Source: Stenogyne calaminthoides
Taxonomy: Eukaryota; Streptophyta; Magnoliopsida; Lamiales; Lamiaceae
NCBI GenBank assembly: GCA_037126765.1
Contig: JBBCBC010000001.1
Coordinates: 33,030,804 to 33,094,803 of the forward strand
DNA length: 64,000 bases
Reading direction: 5' to 3'
A program made the translations under genes and the position numbers. Under the pieces are notes generated by a model. It did not search any database and was not told where the DNA came from. It saw only the letters and a program-made list of their open reading frames with translations. Shown one piece after another: positions 35,426 through 46,799 of this stretch (its first letter is position 1; the number at the start of each line of letters is the position of its first letter).

Positions 35426-36317
35426 AGTGAACCAGAAATCTTTGATGGACTGGTCTCCAAGACCAGTTGGTTAAAAAACTGACCACATAAGGAGGATCAG
35501 TTGAGTAATGGAACCTCAACTGATCAGAAAGGATTAGTCAGAAACTAATCAGAAAAGACGTAACAGTTGAAGAGGGAATTACAACTGATAAGTAGAATCA
35601 ATAGTGTAACTGATCAGAAAAAGACATTGTTGGGAAAAGACTAAGGATTAGAAAAGCTGTTAAGATCAACACTGAAACAATCAGACGGGTATTAATGGTC
35701 AAACACTCGTGGTAATTGACTGATTGCAATATCAGTCAATCAGATACGTATCTCTGATTCCCTGTTCTTTCTGTTTTCATTTATGTGTTGATTGGGTTTT
35801 TGCCTTGCATTTAAATATGTTTTAAATGACGTCGTACTGACATTCATTAAATGCGGATGCGAGGCGCATGTATTAAATGCATTTATTATGCTTTTTTAAA
35901 TCCAAAAGTTGTGGTCTATATTTTCCTTGACCGCACGATCTCCATCTTTAAAAACCGCCTAACCCTAATCGTCGATTGCGATTGGACGTCGTTTGGGTTC
36001 CCTATTTTAAACTGATTATGTCTTTCCATCTCCTTTTAAAAACCCTTCGTTCACTGAATCAACTTCATTTACAAAATTTCTCTGCAAAAATTTCTCAAGG
36101 CTATTAATCTTTCACAAATTCACAACACTCTGCATTTCAATTATTTTTCTTAGTTGACATCGATATCTCTCTGAAAGAGAAACTGGTAAATGCTTAGGGT
36201 TCATTTGACTTCTATTTATGTGCTCATTTCTCTCTTATCACAAATCTAATAATCTAAATTTTGCAGATTTGGCACCAAAGGTAAGACAAGTTGCAGAGAT
36301 AGCACACTCTTCGTGCC
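35426..36317 (+). other. Spacer between pol and ORF3 of S2-a
   Basis: About 890 bp without coding signal. The first 250 bases are rich in CTGATCAG words. The rest is AT-rich and ends in a C/A-rich leader. A GT...AG segment at 36186-36266 (81 bp; donor CTG/GTAAAT, branch-like CTAAT, acceptor TTTTGCAG) could be an intron just before the ORF3 start. Confidence 0.55.
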
Positions 36318-36552
36318 ATGGCTCACCCGCCTCCCCAGAACCTAAAGATCCCATCTTTTAGAACTTTGCCGATGAGGTGATCGAAGAAATGTATGTCGAT
36401 TTCATAACAACCACAGATCCTGAGTCACTAGAGATATTAAAATTGTTGAAGGATTGTGGGCTGAAGACTTATTGTTCAACGAGCACATATTCCATATTGT
36501 TAGATCGTGCTCTTGAATTTATATATAATTTAAGAGACCATGAAGGGGTTCT
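36318..36552 (+). pseudogene. ORF3 N-terminal part of S2-a, cut by C3
   Basis: The ATG at 36318 (Met-Ala-His-Pro-Pro-Pro) is followed by a 1-bp frameshift near 36338 and a TAG near 36359. The frame is then open (EEMYVDFITTTDPESLEI) up to the C3 insertion. The reading continues at 63638 after the insertion in matching frame, and GTTCT/GTTTT form a near-perfect 5-bp duplication. Helical and Leu-rich; function unknown. Confidence 0.8.
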
Positions 36553-37804
36553 TGATGGATCATGCCGGTGAAGGTGATCCGTCACCCAGGATCGTTATTG
36601 GATACCAAATGTATACGTATTAAAATTAAAACCTAAACATGTGACTAGAGCAAGGTTTAGATTCGTTACCCTTGAAGATCGAGGTGTTGAATCCATTACA
36701 GATGTTCTTGTCTGTCTCCCAGCCTCGTCCGAATGCTGAGTGGACAGCAATCTATCGAACGAGGAGAAGGCACCTGCTGTTTCGTTTCCTCAAACCCTAA
36801 TTTGCCCGGCTTCTGAAATTTTGGTTTCGTGTGCTTAGGATTTTTGACGAAACTAGGCTACTTTATTTATACTCCTCAGGTTTCGTGGGCCAGACTAGTG
36901 ATCCATTAGAAGGTATAGGGTTTGGGCTTCTCACAGACCCAAATACTCTTATGTTCAGCCCAAAACATTAATTTGGCACGAGAACATTAATTCATCCCAC
37001 AAGAGAATTAATGTTGCACTCCCATCCTATCCCGAACCGAATCAGGGCTTCTATTAGACTTTATATTTCCCCGTGTTAAAGATATTGCACGTCCATTAAT
37101 TATTAAAGCTCCTGACTGCTTTAATTAATTAATATCTATTATTCCTTGAGCAGTACCACTCAACCTTTATTGTCGTACGAATTAAATCTACCTGCAGGGT
37201 TTAATACGACAATCCTTTACGAGTTTCCTCAAGGGGACGTCATAATCCTGGATGTCCAATACACGGTGCCCTAATGCCAGTAAATAGACATCATGCGAGC
37301 GATGTCACTACCCAAAATACGAAGTGTGACAGATCTACCAAGATTCTCACCTATAGTAAATGAAAGCAGTGAACAGTACCCCACATATCTAAATACCACA
37401 CTTAGGGGTGAGAATTACAAAAGTCACCAAGACCTCTAGTTCTTCATAACAGTCAGAATAGAAGAACATGTCTTATCTGTGACCTATTCAATACGACATA
37501 GAGCACTAGTATAAACTAATGGCCAAGACAAGCCACCAACAAGTTTATACTACAACTTAAACCAATAGTTATGTCCAGAACTATCTCAGTTGTGAATACT
37601 GTTTATATCTTATAAGGAACTTGACAATGTGATCTTCTGTGTGACTACAAACCCACCATATAGTTTACAATATAAGTTAAGCAGACAAATAAGCAATTTA
37701 TAAGAATACAATAATGTGAAGAAACACTTATTTCAGATAATAAGGAAACTGAATATACATCCACAAAAGCTCACTAAAAGTTTGCTTTACAGTATACACC
37801 AACA
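36553..37804 (-). repeat. LTR A of C3 (1252 bp)
   Basis: On the minus strand it begins TGTTGGTGTATACTG and ends GATCCATCA. It aligns with LTR C along its whole length. It is preceded on the minus strand by AGTGGGAGATT, a short polypurine-like tract. Confidence 0.9.
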
Positions 37805-38039
37805 ATCTCCCACTTATACTAAAGCTAAACTTTTAGTATACACATGAAGCCATAACAATTCTCCCACTTATGCTAAAGTCTAGCTGTAATACATCGTAAA
37901 CCAAGACCCTCTACATGTTTCTCAAAGACTTTTATTGCCAGAGTCTTTGTGAAAGGATCAGCCAGGTTGTCCAACGATGCAATCTTAGACACAACCACGT
38001 CTCCTCGATTTACGATGTCTCGTATAATGTGATACCAAT
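37805..38039 (-). pseudogene. Internal remnant between LTR A and LTR B
   Basis: Only the last 50 or so codons of RNase H, the polypurine-like tract and a primer site remain (235 bp). RNase H text runs directly into the primer site GATACCAATT with a short shared GT-ATAC-like overlap. That is the mark of a large deletion at microhomology. It makes LTR A, this remnant and LTR B a tiny LTR-LTR derivative. Confidence 0.8.
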
Positions 38040-40327
38040 TGATGGATCAAGCAGGTGAGGGCGGTCCGCCACCAGGATAGTTGATTGGATGCCAAACGTA
38101 TAGAACAGATATAAAACCTAATCATGCGTCTAAAGCAAGGTTTAGATTTGTTACCCTTGAAGATCGATGTATTGATTCCACTACAGATCTTCTAGTCTGT
38201 CTCCCAACCTCGTTCGAACACCGAGTGGACAACGATCTATCGAACGTGGAGAAGGCGTCTGCTATTTCGTCTCCTAAACCCTAGTTTTTCCCTGCTGCTA
38301 CGTTTTCAGTTTCGTGCACTAGGGTTATAGACGAAATCAGGCTCCTTTATTTATATTCCATAGGTTTTCATTGGACAGACTAGGGATCACTAGAAGGTAT
38401 AGGGTTTGGGCTTCTTCCGGACCCAAATACTCTTATGTTCCACCCAGAACATTAATTTGGCCCGAGAACATTAATTCATCCCACTAGAAAATTAATGTTG
38501 CACTCCCGTCCTATCCCGAACCTAATCAGGGCTTCTATTAGACTTTATAATTCCAGTGTTAAAGATATCGCACGTCCATTAATTATTAAAGCTTCCGACT
38601 GCTTTAATTAATTAATATCTATTATTCCTTGAGTAGTACCACTCAACATTGTTGTCGTACGGATTAAATCCACCTGCAGGGTTTAATACGACAATCCTTT
38701 ATTAGTTTCCTCAAGGGGACGTCATCATCCTGGATGTCCAGGACACGGTGCCCCGATGATAATAAATAGATATCATGCGAGCGATGTCACTACCCAAAAT
38801 ACGAAGTGTGAGAGATCTACCAAGATTCTCACCTATAGTAAATCAGAGCAGTGAACAAGCACCCCACATATCTAAATACCACACTTAGGGTTGAGAATTA
38901 CAAAAGTCACCAAGACCTCTAGTTCTTCATAACAAATCGAAATAGAAGAACATGTCTTATCTCAGTGACCCATTCAATACGACATAGCGCACTAGTATAA
39001 ACTAATGGCCAAGACAAGCCACCAACAAGTTTATACTACAACTTAAACCAATAGTTATGTCCAGAACTATCTCAGTTGTGAATACTGTTATAATCTTATA
39101 AGGATCTTGACAATGTGATCTTCTGTGTGACTACAAACCCACCACATAGTCTACAATATAAGATAAGCAGACACATAAGCAATTTATAAGAATGCAATAA
39201 TGTGAAAAACCATTTATTTCAGATAATAGGTCTGTTAACCAATAAGAAAGAGACACGTATGATCGGAGCCGACAATTACGGGATTTGATGCTGCTCTCTC
39301 TAACGGCTATAAAATACAAGATTCACGCTTTCAGCCATGCCGTTCCTGAAGCACATCACATCAATCCTGCAAACCTACCAAATATAGCCTGAAATTCAAA
39401 TTGCTCTCCAACGGCTCTTTGATTTCAAGGTCTATAAATATGGGATCACACTTCAGAGTGAAGACACGGAAACACTGAACAATCAAGAAGCTCAAGCAAT
39501 TATCAGATTTCCGCACGAAGAACACGATCAAGAAGATTATTTTATTAAGTGTTCATCCCATAAGTTCTTAGCGTAGAAATCTTTTCATCTAGATGATAGG
39601 CTACCTTAAACACTAGAAAAGATTTCATAGTTGGAACCATAACAATCTTATCCAAAACCCAAAGTTAGGTTAAATTGTTTAGCAAGATTTCAGACTAGGG
39701 TTTCTAGTTCTGATTTCTGGGATCGGTTGAGTGAGAACTCCTTAAATATCTGTCGGTGTACTGTGTTGGACTAACACATAAAACTAAGTCCAGTTGGTTA
39801 AGTTGGTGCCCCTTGTGATAGGGAAGAGTGGACGTAGGACTGGTTTGTCCGAACCACTATAAATCTTGTGTACCTTTACTTGCTTTGATTAACTGTCTAC
39901 ACAATCGCACAACCTTTAAATCGCATACATATTCTAAGTTGAGATCAGCTAGCACCAAGCTTCTGATCTGATCAAGCTTGACACTTCAGTCAACTGGTTA
40001 AAAGACTAACTTTGGAATCTGATTTATAAAAACTGGTTTTTAACACGGGTAAAACTTAGCTTCCGCACACATCAGTTAAACTGATAGTTACCGAACTGAT
40101 CTGCCTTCAGGCAATTAGTAAGTTGGTTATCAGCCCAAACTGATTCACTCGCACTCTGATCAGGCTAACTGCCATCACACCTGATCTGCATAAAAAGTTT
40201 TCAGGAGTCTATTCACCCCTCCCCTCTAGACTTCAGCCCTCACAAAACCCGTTCGGGACCTACAAAGGAAATTGAATATACATCCACAAAAGCTCACTAA
40301 AAGTTCTCTTTACAGTATACACCAACA
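38040..40327 (-). repeat. LTR B of C3, interrupted by a truncated S2 LTR
   Basis: LTR text is 38040-39228 plus 40265-40327, about 1250 bp in total. It is clearly more diverged from A and C than they are from each other. For example, its terminal region reads GATCAAGCAGGTGAGGGCGG where A and C share GATCATGCCGGTGAAGGTGA. It serves as 3' LTR of the main C3 body and as 5' LTR of the deleted unit. Confidence 0.88.
39229..40264 (+). mobile_element. 5'-truncated S2 LTR inside LTR B
   Basis: It matches S2 LTRs from roughly base 430 onwards, through TATA (39432), the R hairpin and the C-loop region to the terminal GGGACCTACA at 40264. The first 400 or so bases are absent. The flanks join cleanly without loss of LTR B sequence, and there is no 5-bp duplication. 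Confidence 0.88.
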
Positions 40328-40395
40328 ATCTCCCACTTATACTAAAGCTAAACTTTTAATATACACATGAAGCCATAACAATTCTCCCACTTATA

Positions 40396-40656
40396 CTAAA
40401 GTCTAGCTGTAATACATCGTAAACCAAGACCCTCTACATGTTTCTCAAAGACTTTTATTGCCAGAGTCTTTGTGAAAGGATAAGCCAGATTGTCCAACGA
40501 TGCAATCTTAGCCACAACCACATCTCCTCGATTTATGATGTCTCGTTTAATGTGGTACTTCCGCTCTATGTGTTTACTAGCTTTGTGGGCTCTAGGTTCT
40601 TTCGAGTTTGCCACTGCACCCGCGTTATCACAATAAATGGTGATACACCTCGGCAT
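40396..40656 (-). pseudogene. pol: RNase H C-terminus of C3 pol
   Basis: 86 codons ending in LRCITARL and TAA. It contains the copia RNase H end motifs (IYCDNAGAVANS, HIERKYHIKRDII, DNLAYPFTKTLA). It joins upstream (to the right) to the repeated RT/RNase H block and is followed by the tract AGTGGGAGATT and LTR B. Confidence 0.9.
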
Positions 40657-43470
40657 ACTCTTAGAAACCCCTAAGTCCAGTAAGAAACTACGTAGCTAGA
40701 CAGCCTCCTTAGCAGCTTCTGAGGCAGCTACGTACTCAGCTTCCATAGTGGAGTCCGCAATGCATTTCTGCTTTACACTTCTCCAAGATATGGCTCCGCC
40801 TCCCAGCATAAACACATAACCCGAGGTAGACTTCCGTTCATCTCGATCAGCTTGGAAATCTGAATTGGTATAACCCAAAGGAATCATGCTGTCTGACTGG
40901 TATACCAGCGCATAATCTCGAGTCCTTTTCAAATACTTGAGAATGTTCTTGACAACTATCCAATGCCCGTGACCAGGGTTAGACTGATATCTCGCTACCA
41001 TGCCAACTGCATAACAAATATCAGGCCTCGTACACATCATTGCATACATAATGCTTCCTACAGCTGATGCATAAGGAACCTTAGCCATTTCCTCTATCTC
41101 CTTCTGTGTCTCAGGACACATATCCTTAGATAGGGGAACTCCATGTCTGAAAGGTAGTAAGCCCTTCCTGGAGTTTTGCATGCTGAAACGAGCAACCACA
41201 GTATCGATGTAAGACGCTTGAGATAAACACAACATTCTCCATGGAAGCTTGCTTTAGCCCATAAAGAGATTTTTTCAGCTTCCAAACTAGATGCTCTTGG
41301 CCTTTCTTCACATAACCCCCGGGTTGCTGCATATAGATGTCCTTATCCACCTCTCCATTAAAGAAAGCTGTCTTGACATCCATTTGCAAAATCTCGTAGT
41401 TCATGTGATTAGCTATGGATAACATAATCCGGATCGACTTTAGCATGGCTACTGGTGAATAGGTCTCTTCATAGTCGATTCCTTCTTTCTAGGGAAAACC
41501 CTTTGCCACCAACCGTGCTTTAAAAGCAACAATCTGCCCATCAGATCATCTCTTACGTTTGTAGACCAACTTCCACCCAACGACTTTCTTGTCGTGGGGA
41601 AGTTCACTTAGGTCATACACTTCCACAGTATCCATAGATTCAATCTCTGAATCCATAGATTTGTGCCAAGACTCTGCATCTTTGTCTTGAATTGCCTCTT
41701 TGTAAGTCCAGGGATCGTTATCATCATGTTCATCATCTGGAATCAAGTCCGCAGACTCTCCCAAAAATATGAAACGATCATGTTGACGAATAACCCTCCC
41801 ACTACGATGAGGTAAACTTTTAGTGAGCTTTTGTGGATGTATATTCAATTTCCTTATTATATGAAATAAATGGTGATACACCTCGGCATACTCTTAGAAA
41901 CCCCTAAGTCCAGTAAGAAACTACGTAGCCAAATAGCCTCCTTAGCAGCTTCTGAGGTAGCTACGTACTCGGCTTCCATAGTAGAGTCCGCAATGCATTT
42001 CTGCTTTACACTTCTCCAAGATATGGCTCCGCCTCCCAGCATAAACACATAACCCGAGGTAGACTTTCGTTCATCTCGATCAGCTTGGAAATCTAAATCG
42101 GTATAACCCAAATGAATCATGCTATCTGACTAGTATACCAGCGCATAATCTCGAGTCCTTTTCAAATACTTGAGAATGTTCTTGACAACTATCCAATGCC
42201 CGTGACCAGGGTTAGACTGATATCTCGCTACCATGCCAACTGCATAACAAATATCAGGCCTCGTACACATCATTGCATACATAATGCTTCCTACAGCTGA
42301 TGCATAAGGAACCTTAGCCATTTCCTCTATCTCCTTCTGTGTCTCAGGACACATATCCTTAGATAGGGGAACTCCATGTCTGAAAGGTAGTAAGCCCTTC
42401 CTGGAGTTTTGCATGCTGAAACGAGCAACCACAGTATCGATGTAAGACGCTTGAGATAAACACAACATTCTCCATGGAAGCTTGCTTTAGCCCATAAAGA
42501 GATTTTTTCAGCTTCCAAACTAGATGCTCTTGGCCTTTCTTCACATAACCCCCGGGTTGCTGCATATAGATGTCCTTATCCACCTCTCCATTAAAGAAAG
42601 CTGTCTTGACATCCATTTGCAAAATCTCGTAGTTCATGTGATTAGCTATGGATAACAGAATCCGGATCGACTTTAGCATGGCTACTGGTGAATAGGTCTC
42701 TTCATAGTCGATTCCTTCTTTCTAGGTAAAACCCTTTGCCACCAACCGTGCTTTAAAAGCAACAATCTGCCCATCAGATCATCTCTTACGTTTGTAGACC
42801 AACTTCCACCCAACGACTTTCTTGTCGTGGGGAAGTTCACTTAGGTCATACACTTCCACAGTATCCATAGATTCAATCTCTGAATCCATAGATTTGTGCC
42901 AAGACTCTGCATCTTTGTCTTGAATTGCCTCTTTGTAAGTCCAGGGATCGTTATCATCATGTTCATCATCTGGAATCAAGTCCGCAGACTCTCCCAAAAA
43001 TATGAAACGATCATGTTGACGAATAACCCTCCCACTACGATGAGGTAAACTTTTAGTGAGCTTTTGTGGATGTATATTCAATTTCCTTATTATATGAAAT
43101 AAATGGTGATACACCTCGGCATACTCTTAGAAACCCCTAAGTCCAGTAAGAAACTACGTAGCCAAATAGCCTCCTTAGCAGCTTCTGAGGTAGCTACGTA
43201 CTCGGCTTCCATAGTAGAGTCCGCAATGCATTTCTGCTTTACACTTCTCCAAGATATGGCTCCGCCTCCCAGCATAAACACATAACCCGAGGTAGACTTT
43301 CGTTCATCTCGATCAGCTTGGAAATCTAAATCGGTATAACCCAAATGAATCATGCTATCTGACTAGTATACCAGCGCATAATCTCGAGTCCTTTTCAAAT
43401 ACTTGAGAATGTGCTTGACATCTATCCAATGCCCTTGACCAGGGTTAGACTGATATCTCGCTACCATGCC
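40633..43470 (-). repeat. Tandem 1233-bp duplication of a rearranged RT/RNase H block in C3
   Basis: The same order of pieces recurs with an exact 1233-bp period (blocks starting at 40633, 41866 and 43099). Each block on the minus strand has a 59-bp piece of C3 LTR in inverted orientation, then the linker (SGRVIRQ), the RT N-terminus, a deletion of about 240 bp that removes YVDD, and RNase H. Base differences place the duplicated unit at about 40920-42152 and 42153-43385. Within the unit the copies are almost identical, so the tandem step is recent. Confidence 0.88.
41094..42679 (-). pseudogene. Duplicated RT pieces of C3 lacking the catalytic centre
   Basis: Two copies of RT N-terminal sequence (ILQMDVKTAFFNG, YGLKQAS) run straight into text that belongs after YVDD (SQASYIDTVVARFSMQN), with a shifted frame. 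The palm motif is absent from both. One base difference is visible (IRIML or IRILL). They are extra copies downstream of a more complete RT at 43559-44290 and cannot be active. Confidence 0.85.
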
Positions 43471-43558
43471 AATCGATAGCAAATATCGCCTCGTGACACA
43501 AAGATTGCATACATAAGGCTTCCTACAAATTGATGCATATGAACCTTAGCCATTTCCT

Positions 43559-44290
43559 CTATCTCCTTTGTGTCTCAGAACACATATCCTTAGATAGAGG
43601 AACTCCATGTCTGAAAGGTAGTAAGCCCTTCTTGGAGTTTTGCATGCTGAAACGAGCAACCACAGTATCAATGTAAGACACTTGAGATAAACACAACATT
43701 CTCTTTTTTCGATCATGAATGACCTTAATACCAAGAATGTACGATGCTTCTCCCATATCCTTCATTTGAAATTGCTCTGAAAGCCACACCTTTACGTCTG
43801 ATAATACTTTAACATTGTTGCCAAAAAGAAGAATATCATCTACGTACAGTACCAAGAATACCACTACCTCTTCGTTACTCTTATTGTACACACAACTTTC
43901 ATTTTGACTTTGTTCGAATCCAAAAGATTTGATCACCTCATCAAAATGAATATTCCAAGACCTGGAAGCTTGCTTCAGCCCATAAAGAGACTTTTTCAGC
44001 TTCCAGACTAGATGCTCTTGGCCTTTCTTCACATAACCCTCAGGTTGCTGCATATAGATGTCCTTATCCAACTCTTCATTAAGGAAAGCTGTCTTGACAT
44101 CCATTTGCCAAATCTCATAGTCAATGTGATTAGCAATGGATAAGAGAATCCGGATCGACTTTAGCATGGCTACTGGTGAAAAGGTCTCGTCATAGTCGAT
44201 TCCTTCTTTTTGGGTAAAACCCTTTGCCACCAACCGTGCTTTAAAAGAAACAATCTGCCCATCAGATCCTCTCTTACGTCTGTAGACCCA
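43559..44290 (-). pseudogene. pol: RT of C3
   Basis: 224 open codons from KGFTQKEGIDYDETFSPVA to a shifted end near 43559. Motifs: QMDVKTAFLN, SLYGLKQASRSWN, and YVDD at 43835-43846 (minus strand). This is the only C3 RT copy with its catalytic motif. It is joined to the linker at 44291 by a short break (TAG-containing text near 44290) and downstream to block 3 of the tandem repeat. Confidence 0.9.
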
Positions 44291-44968
44291 CTAGCACCCA
44301 ACGACTTTCTTGTCGTGGGGAAGTTCATTTAGGTCATACACTTCCATAGCATCCATAGATTCAATCTCTGAATCCATAGATTTGTGCCAAGACTCTGCAT
44401 CTTTGTCTTGAATTGCCTCTTTGTAAGTCCAGGGATCGTTATCATCATGTTCATCATCTGGAATCAAGTCCGCAGACTCTGCCAAAAACATGAAATGATC
44501 AGGTTGACGAACAACCCTCCCACTACGACGAGGTAATGTATACAAGGGTTCATTAGAGTAGCTACGTTGTGCAGTCTCTTGTGGTATTTCCTCTTGCACA
44601 CTTGGTGTGCCATTGTCTCTCCTCAACTCATTTAGAATGATTTCACTGTTGGACTTATGCTCATTCATGTAGTCTTCCTCTAAAAACCGAGCATTGGTGC
44701 TCACCATCACCCTCTGGTCATTAGGACTATAAAAATAACCACCTTTCGTTCCTTTAGAGTATCCTACAAATAGCCATACTTCAGTTTTAGGTGCCAACTT
44801 ATCAGCTTCCTTATTCAACACATGTGCTGGACAACCCCAAATCCGAATGTGGCTTAGACTAGGCTTTCGCCCAGACCACAACTCGATTGGAGTTTTCGGA
44901 ACTGCTTTAGAAGGAAGGTACCCTGCCGTTTCCAAGGCGTATCCCCAAAAGGAAGCATAACTCATCAT
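44291..44968 (-). pseudogene. pol: C3 integrase C-terminal part and linker
   Basis: 225 open codons. It starts in the integrase end (GYALETAGYLPSKAV, TPIELWSGRKPS, RIWGCPAHV) and continues through the acidic linker (RRSGRVVRQPDHF) to the RT entry. A small deletion of about 36 bp and a frameshift at about 44965-44985 separate it from the catalytic core; the Glu of the DDE triad lies at this damaged joint. Confidence 0.88.
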
Positions 44969-45042
44969 CGATCTCAGCCATGCTATTCTGTTGGGGAGTA
45001 CCAGGCGGTGAGCTGGGATGTAATCCCGTTCTCTAGTAAGTG

Positions 45043-46759
45043 TTACCTAAATTCATTGCTAAGGTATTCGCCACCACGATCAGATCGTAGTGACTTGATA
45101 CTCTTACCATGACGGTTCTCCACTTCTGCCCTAAATTCTTTGAACTTGCCAAAGCATTCAGACTTGTGGCGCATCAGGTAGATATATCCATATCTTGAGT
45201 AATCGTCAATGAAAGTGACAAAATACTCAAAACCTCCTCTAGCTTGAACAGACATGGGTCCACACAAATCAGAGTGAATCAATTCCAACACACTATTAAC
45301 CCTATTCCCCTTGGCCTTAAAAGGCCTCGAGGTCATCTTGCCCTCCAAACAGGATTCGCAGATTGAGAATGGTTCCACATGGAGAGACTCCAAAAACCCA
45401 CTACTTACCAGTTTTTGAATCCTCCTCAGATTGGCATGACCCAACCTTAGGTGCCAAAGGTATGTTTGATGCGACTTAGAAGGTTCTTTTCTCTTATTTG
45501 ATGATGACGATGAATGAGCTTCAGTCACAGTATGGTATGCAAAAGTAATAGTATAAAGATTATTTTCTAATGCGCCAGAACAAATTAAAGAGTCATTTCT
45601 CATAATAACAACTTTGTCATTAAAAACAACTGAGCATCCATCCATAAATAACTTCGAAACTAAAATTAAATTCTTCCAAAAACTCGGCACGTATAAAACG
45701 TTCATTAATACTAAAACAGAATTAGAAAAACATAAGTGCACATCCCCCACTGCGACCACTGCTACTGTCGCAGCATTGCCCAAACTGATAGTAATCTCGC
45801 CCTCACTCAGTTGCCTTGTCTTCAAAAACCCCTGCAAGGTATAACAAACATGATCAGTGGCTCCTGTATCTACTACCCAAGAAAAGGCAGAACAAGCCGC
45901 TAAACATGTTTCAACAACCAGAGCAAGAGACGTACCAGAGTTGTCCTTTTTTAGGAGAGGACAATCAGACTTCCAGTGTCCTTTCTTGTTGCATTTGAAG
46001 CATTTTCCTTTCGGCTTTTTCACGCCACCAGAAGGCGCCACTTTCTTGCTCCCACTGCTTCCACTACCCTTTTTCTGTAATGGCTTTTTCTTCTTCCCGC
46101 CCTTAGACGAAGAAGGTCCAGCTTGAACAGAAACATGAGCCTGTGGTACCTTACCCTTACCCATGAGACCCTTCGCCGCGACCAATTCCTCAAGAAGCTC
46201 GGCTATGGTATATTCCTTCTTACTCATGATCACGTTTAAACGGAAGTTTTCAAAGGACTTTGGGAGCGAGTTCAGGATCATATCGATCTTGGTATTATCA
46301 TCGATTTCTCCTCCGATGACCTCTATCTCATTCAGATATTCCATCATCTTGAGACAGTGGTCCCTCACGGACTCTCCCTCTGGCATAGAGGTTGACATAA
46401 TGCTCCTCATAGCCTCAAAACTGGCAGCCCTATCTTTCTCACCAAAAAGCTCTTTTAGGCTCAACATCATATCCACGACAATTAGGCATGTTTTGATGCT
46501 GCTGTTGTAAAACATTTGACATCGAGGCCAAAATGTAACAACGAGCCATCTCATTAGCCTTGTGCCACTTCTTATGAGCCTCCTTTTGCTCTTCAGTGGA
46601 ATCGGGTTCCAATGGGGCAGGAGCAGGTGTATTGAGCACAAATTTGTACTCACTTGAAACTAGGACAATGTCCAAATTTCTTTTCCAATCCAAATAATTC
46701 GGACCAGTAAGCTTATTTTAATTTAAAATAATCGAAAGCGGGTTGAGTGACATCATCAT
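45043..46759 (-). pseudogene. gag-pol: gag, protease and integrase core of C3
   Basis: The start is the ATG run at 46759-46751 (minus strand), with one TAA 13 codons later and a frameshift near 46550-46600. It then stays open over 500 codons: capsid-like part (LNEIEVIGGEIDDNTKI), zinc knuckle CFKCNKKGHWKSDC at about 46006-45964, protease WVVDTGATDHVC at about 45903-45868, the GAG-pre-integrase zinc region (HLRLGHANL), and an integrase core with the first two Asp (HSDLCGP, SDRGGEY). Stops follow near 45045. This is an ordinary plant copia element, not of the Sirevirus type, as it lacks ORF3. Confidence 0.92.
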
Positions 46760-46799
46760 AATTATCTAAAATAAATAAAATGCAAGCAGACATTAAATC

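Noticed and set aside
35625..35660. TGTTGGGAAAAGAC in the S2-a spacer as a possible LTR start
   Set aside because: It diverges from S2 LTRs after nine bases and has no polypurine tract or matching end.
45614..46126. Plus-strand frames opposite C3 gag/protease
   Set aside because: Antisense to a clear zinc knuckle and protease; shadows.
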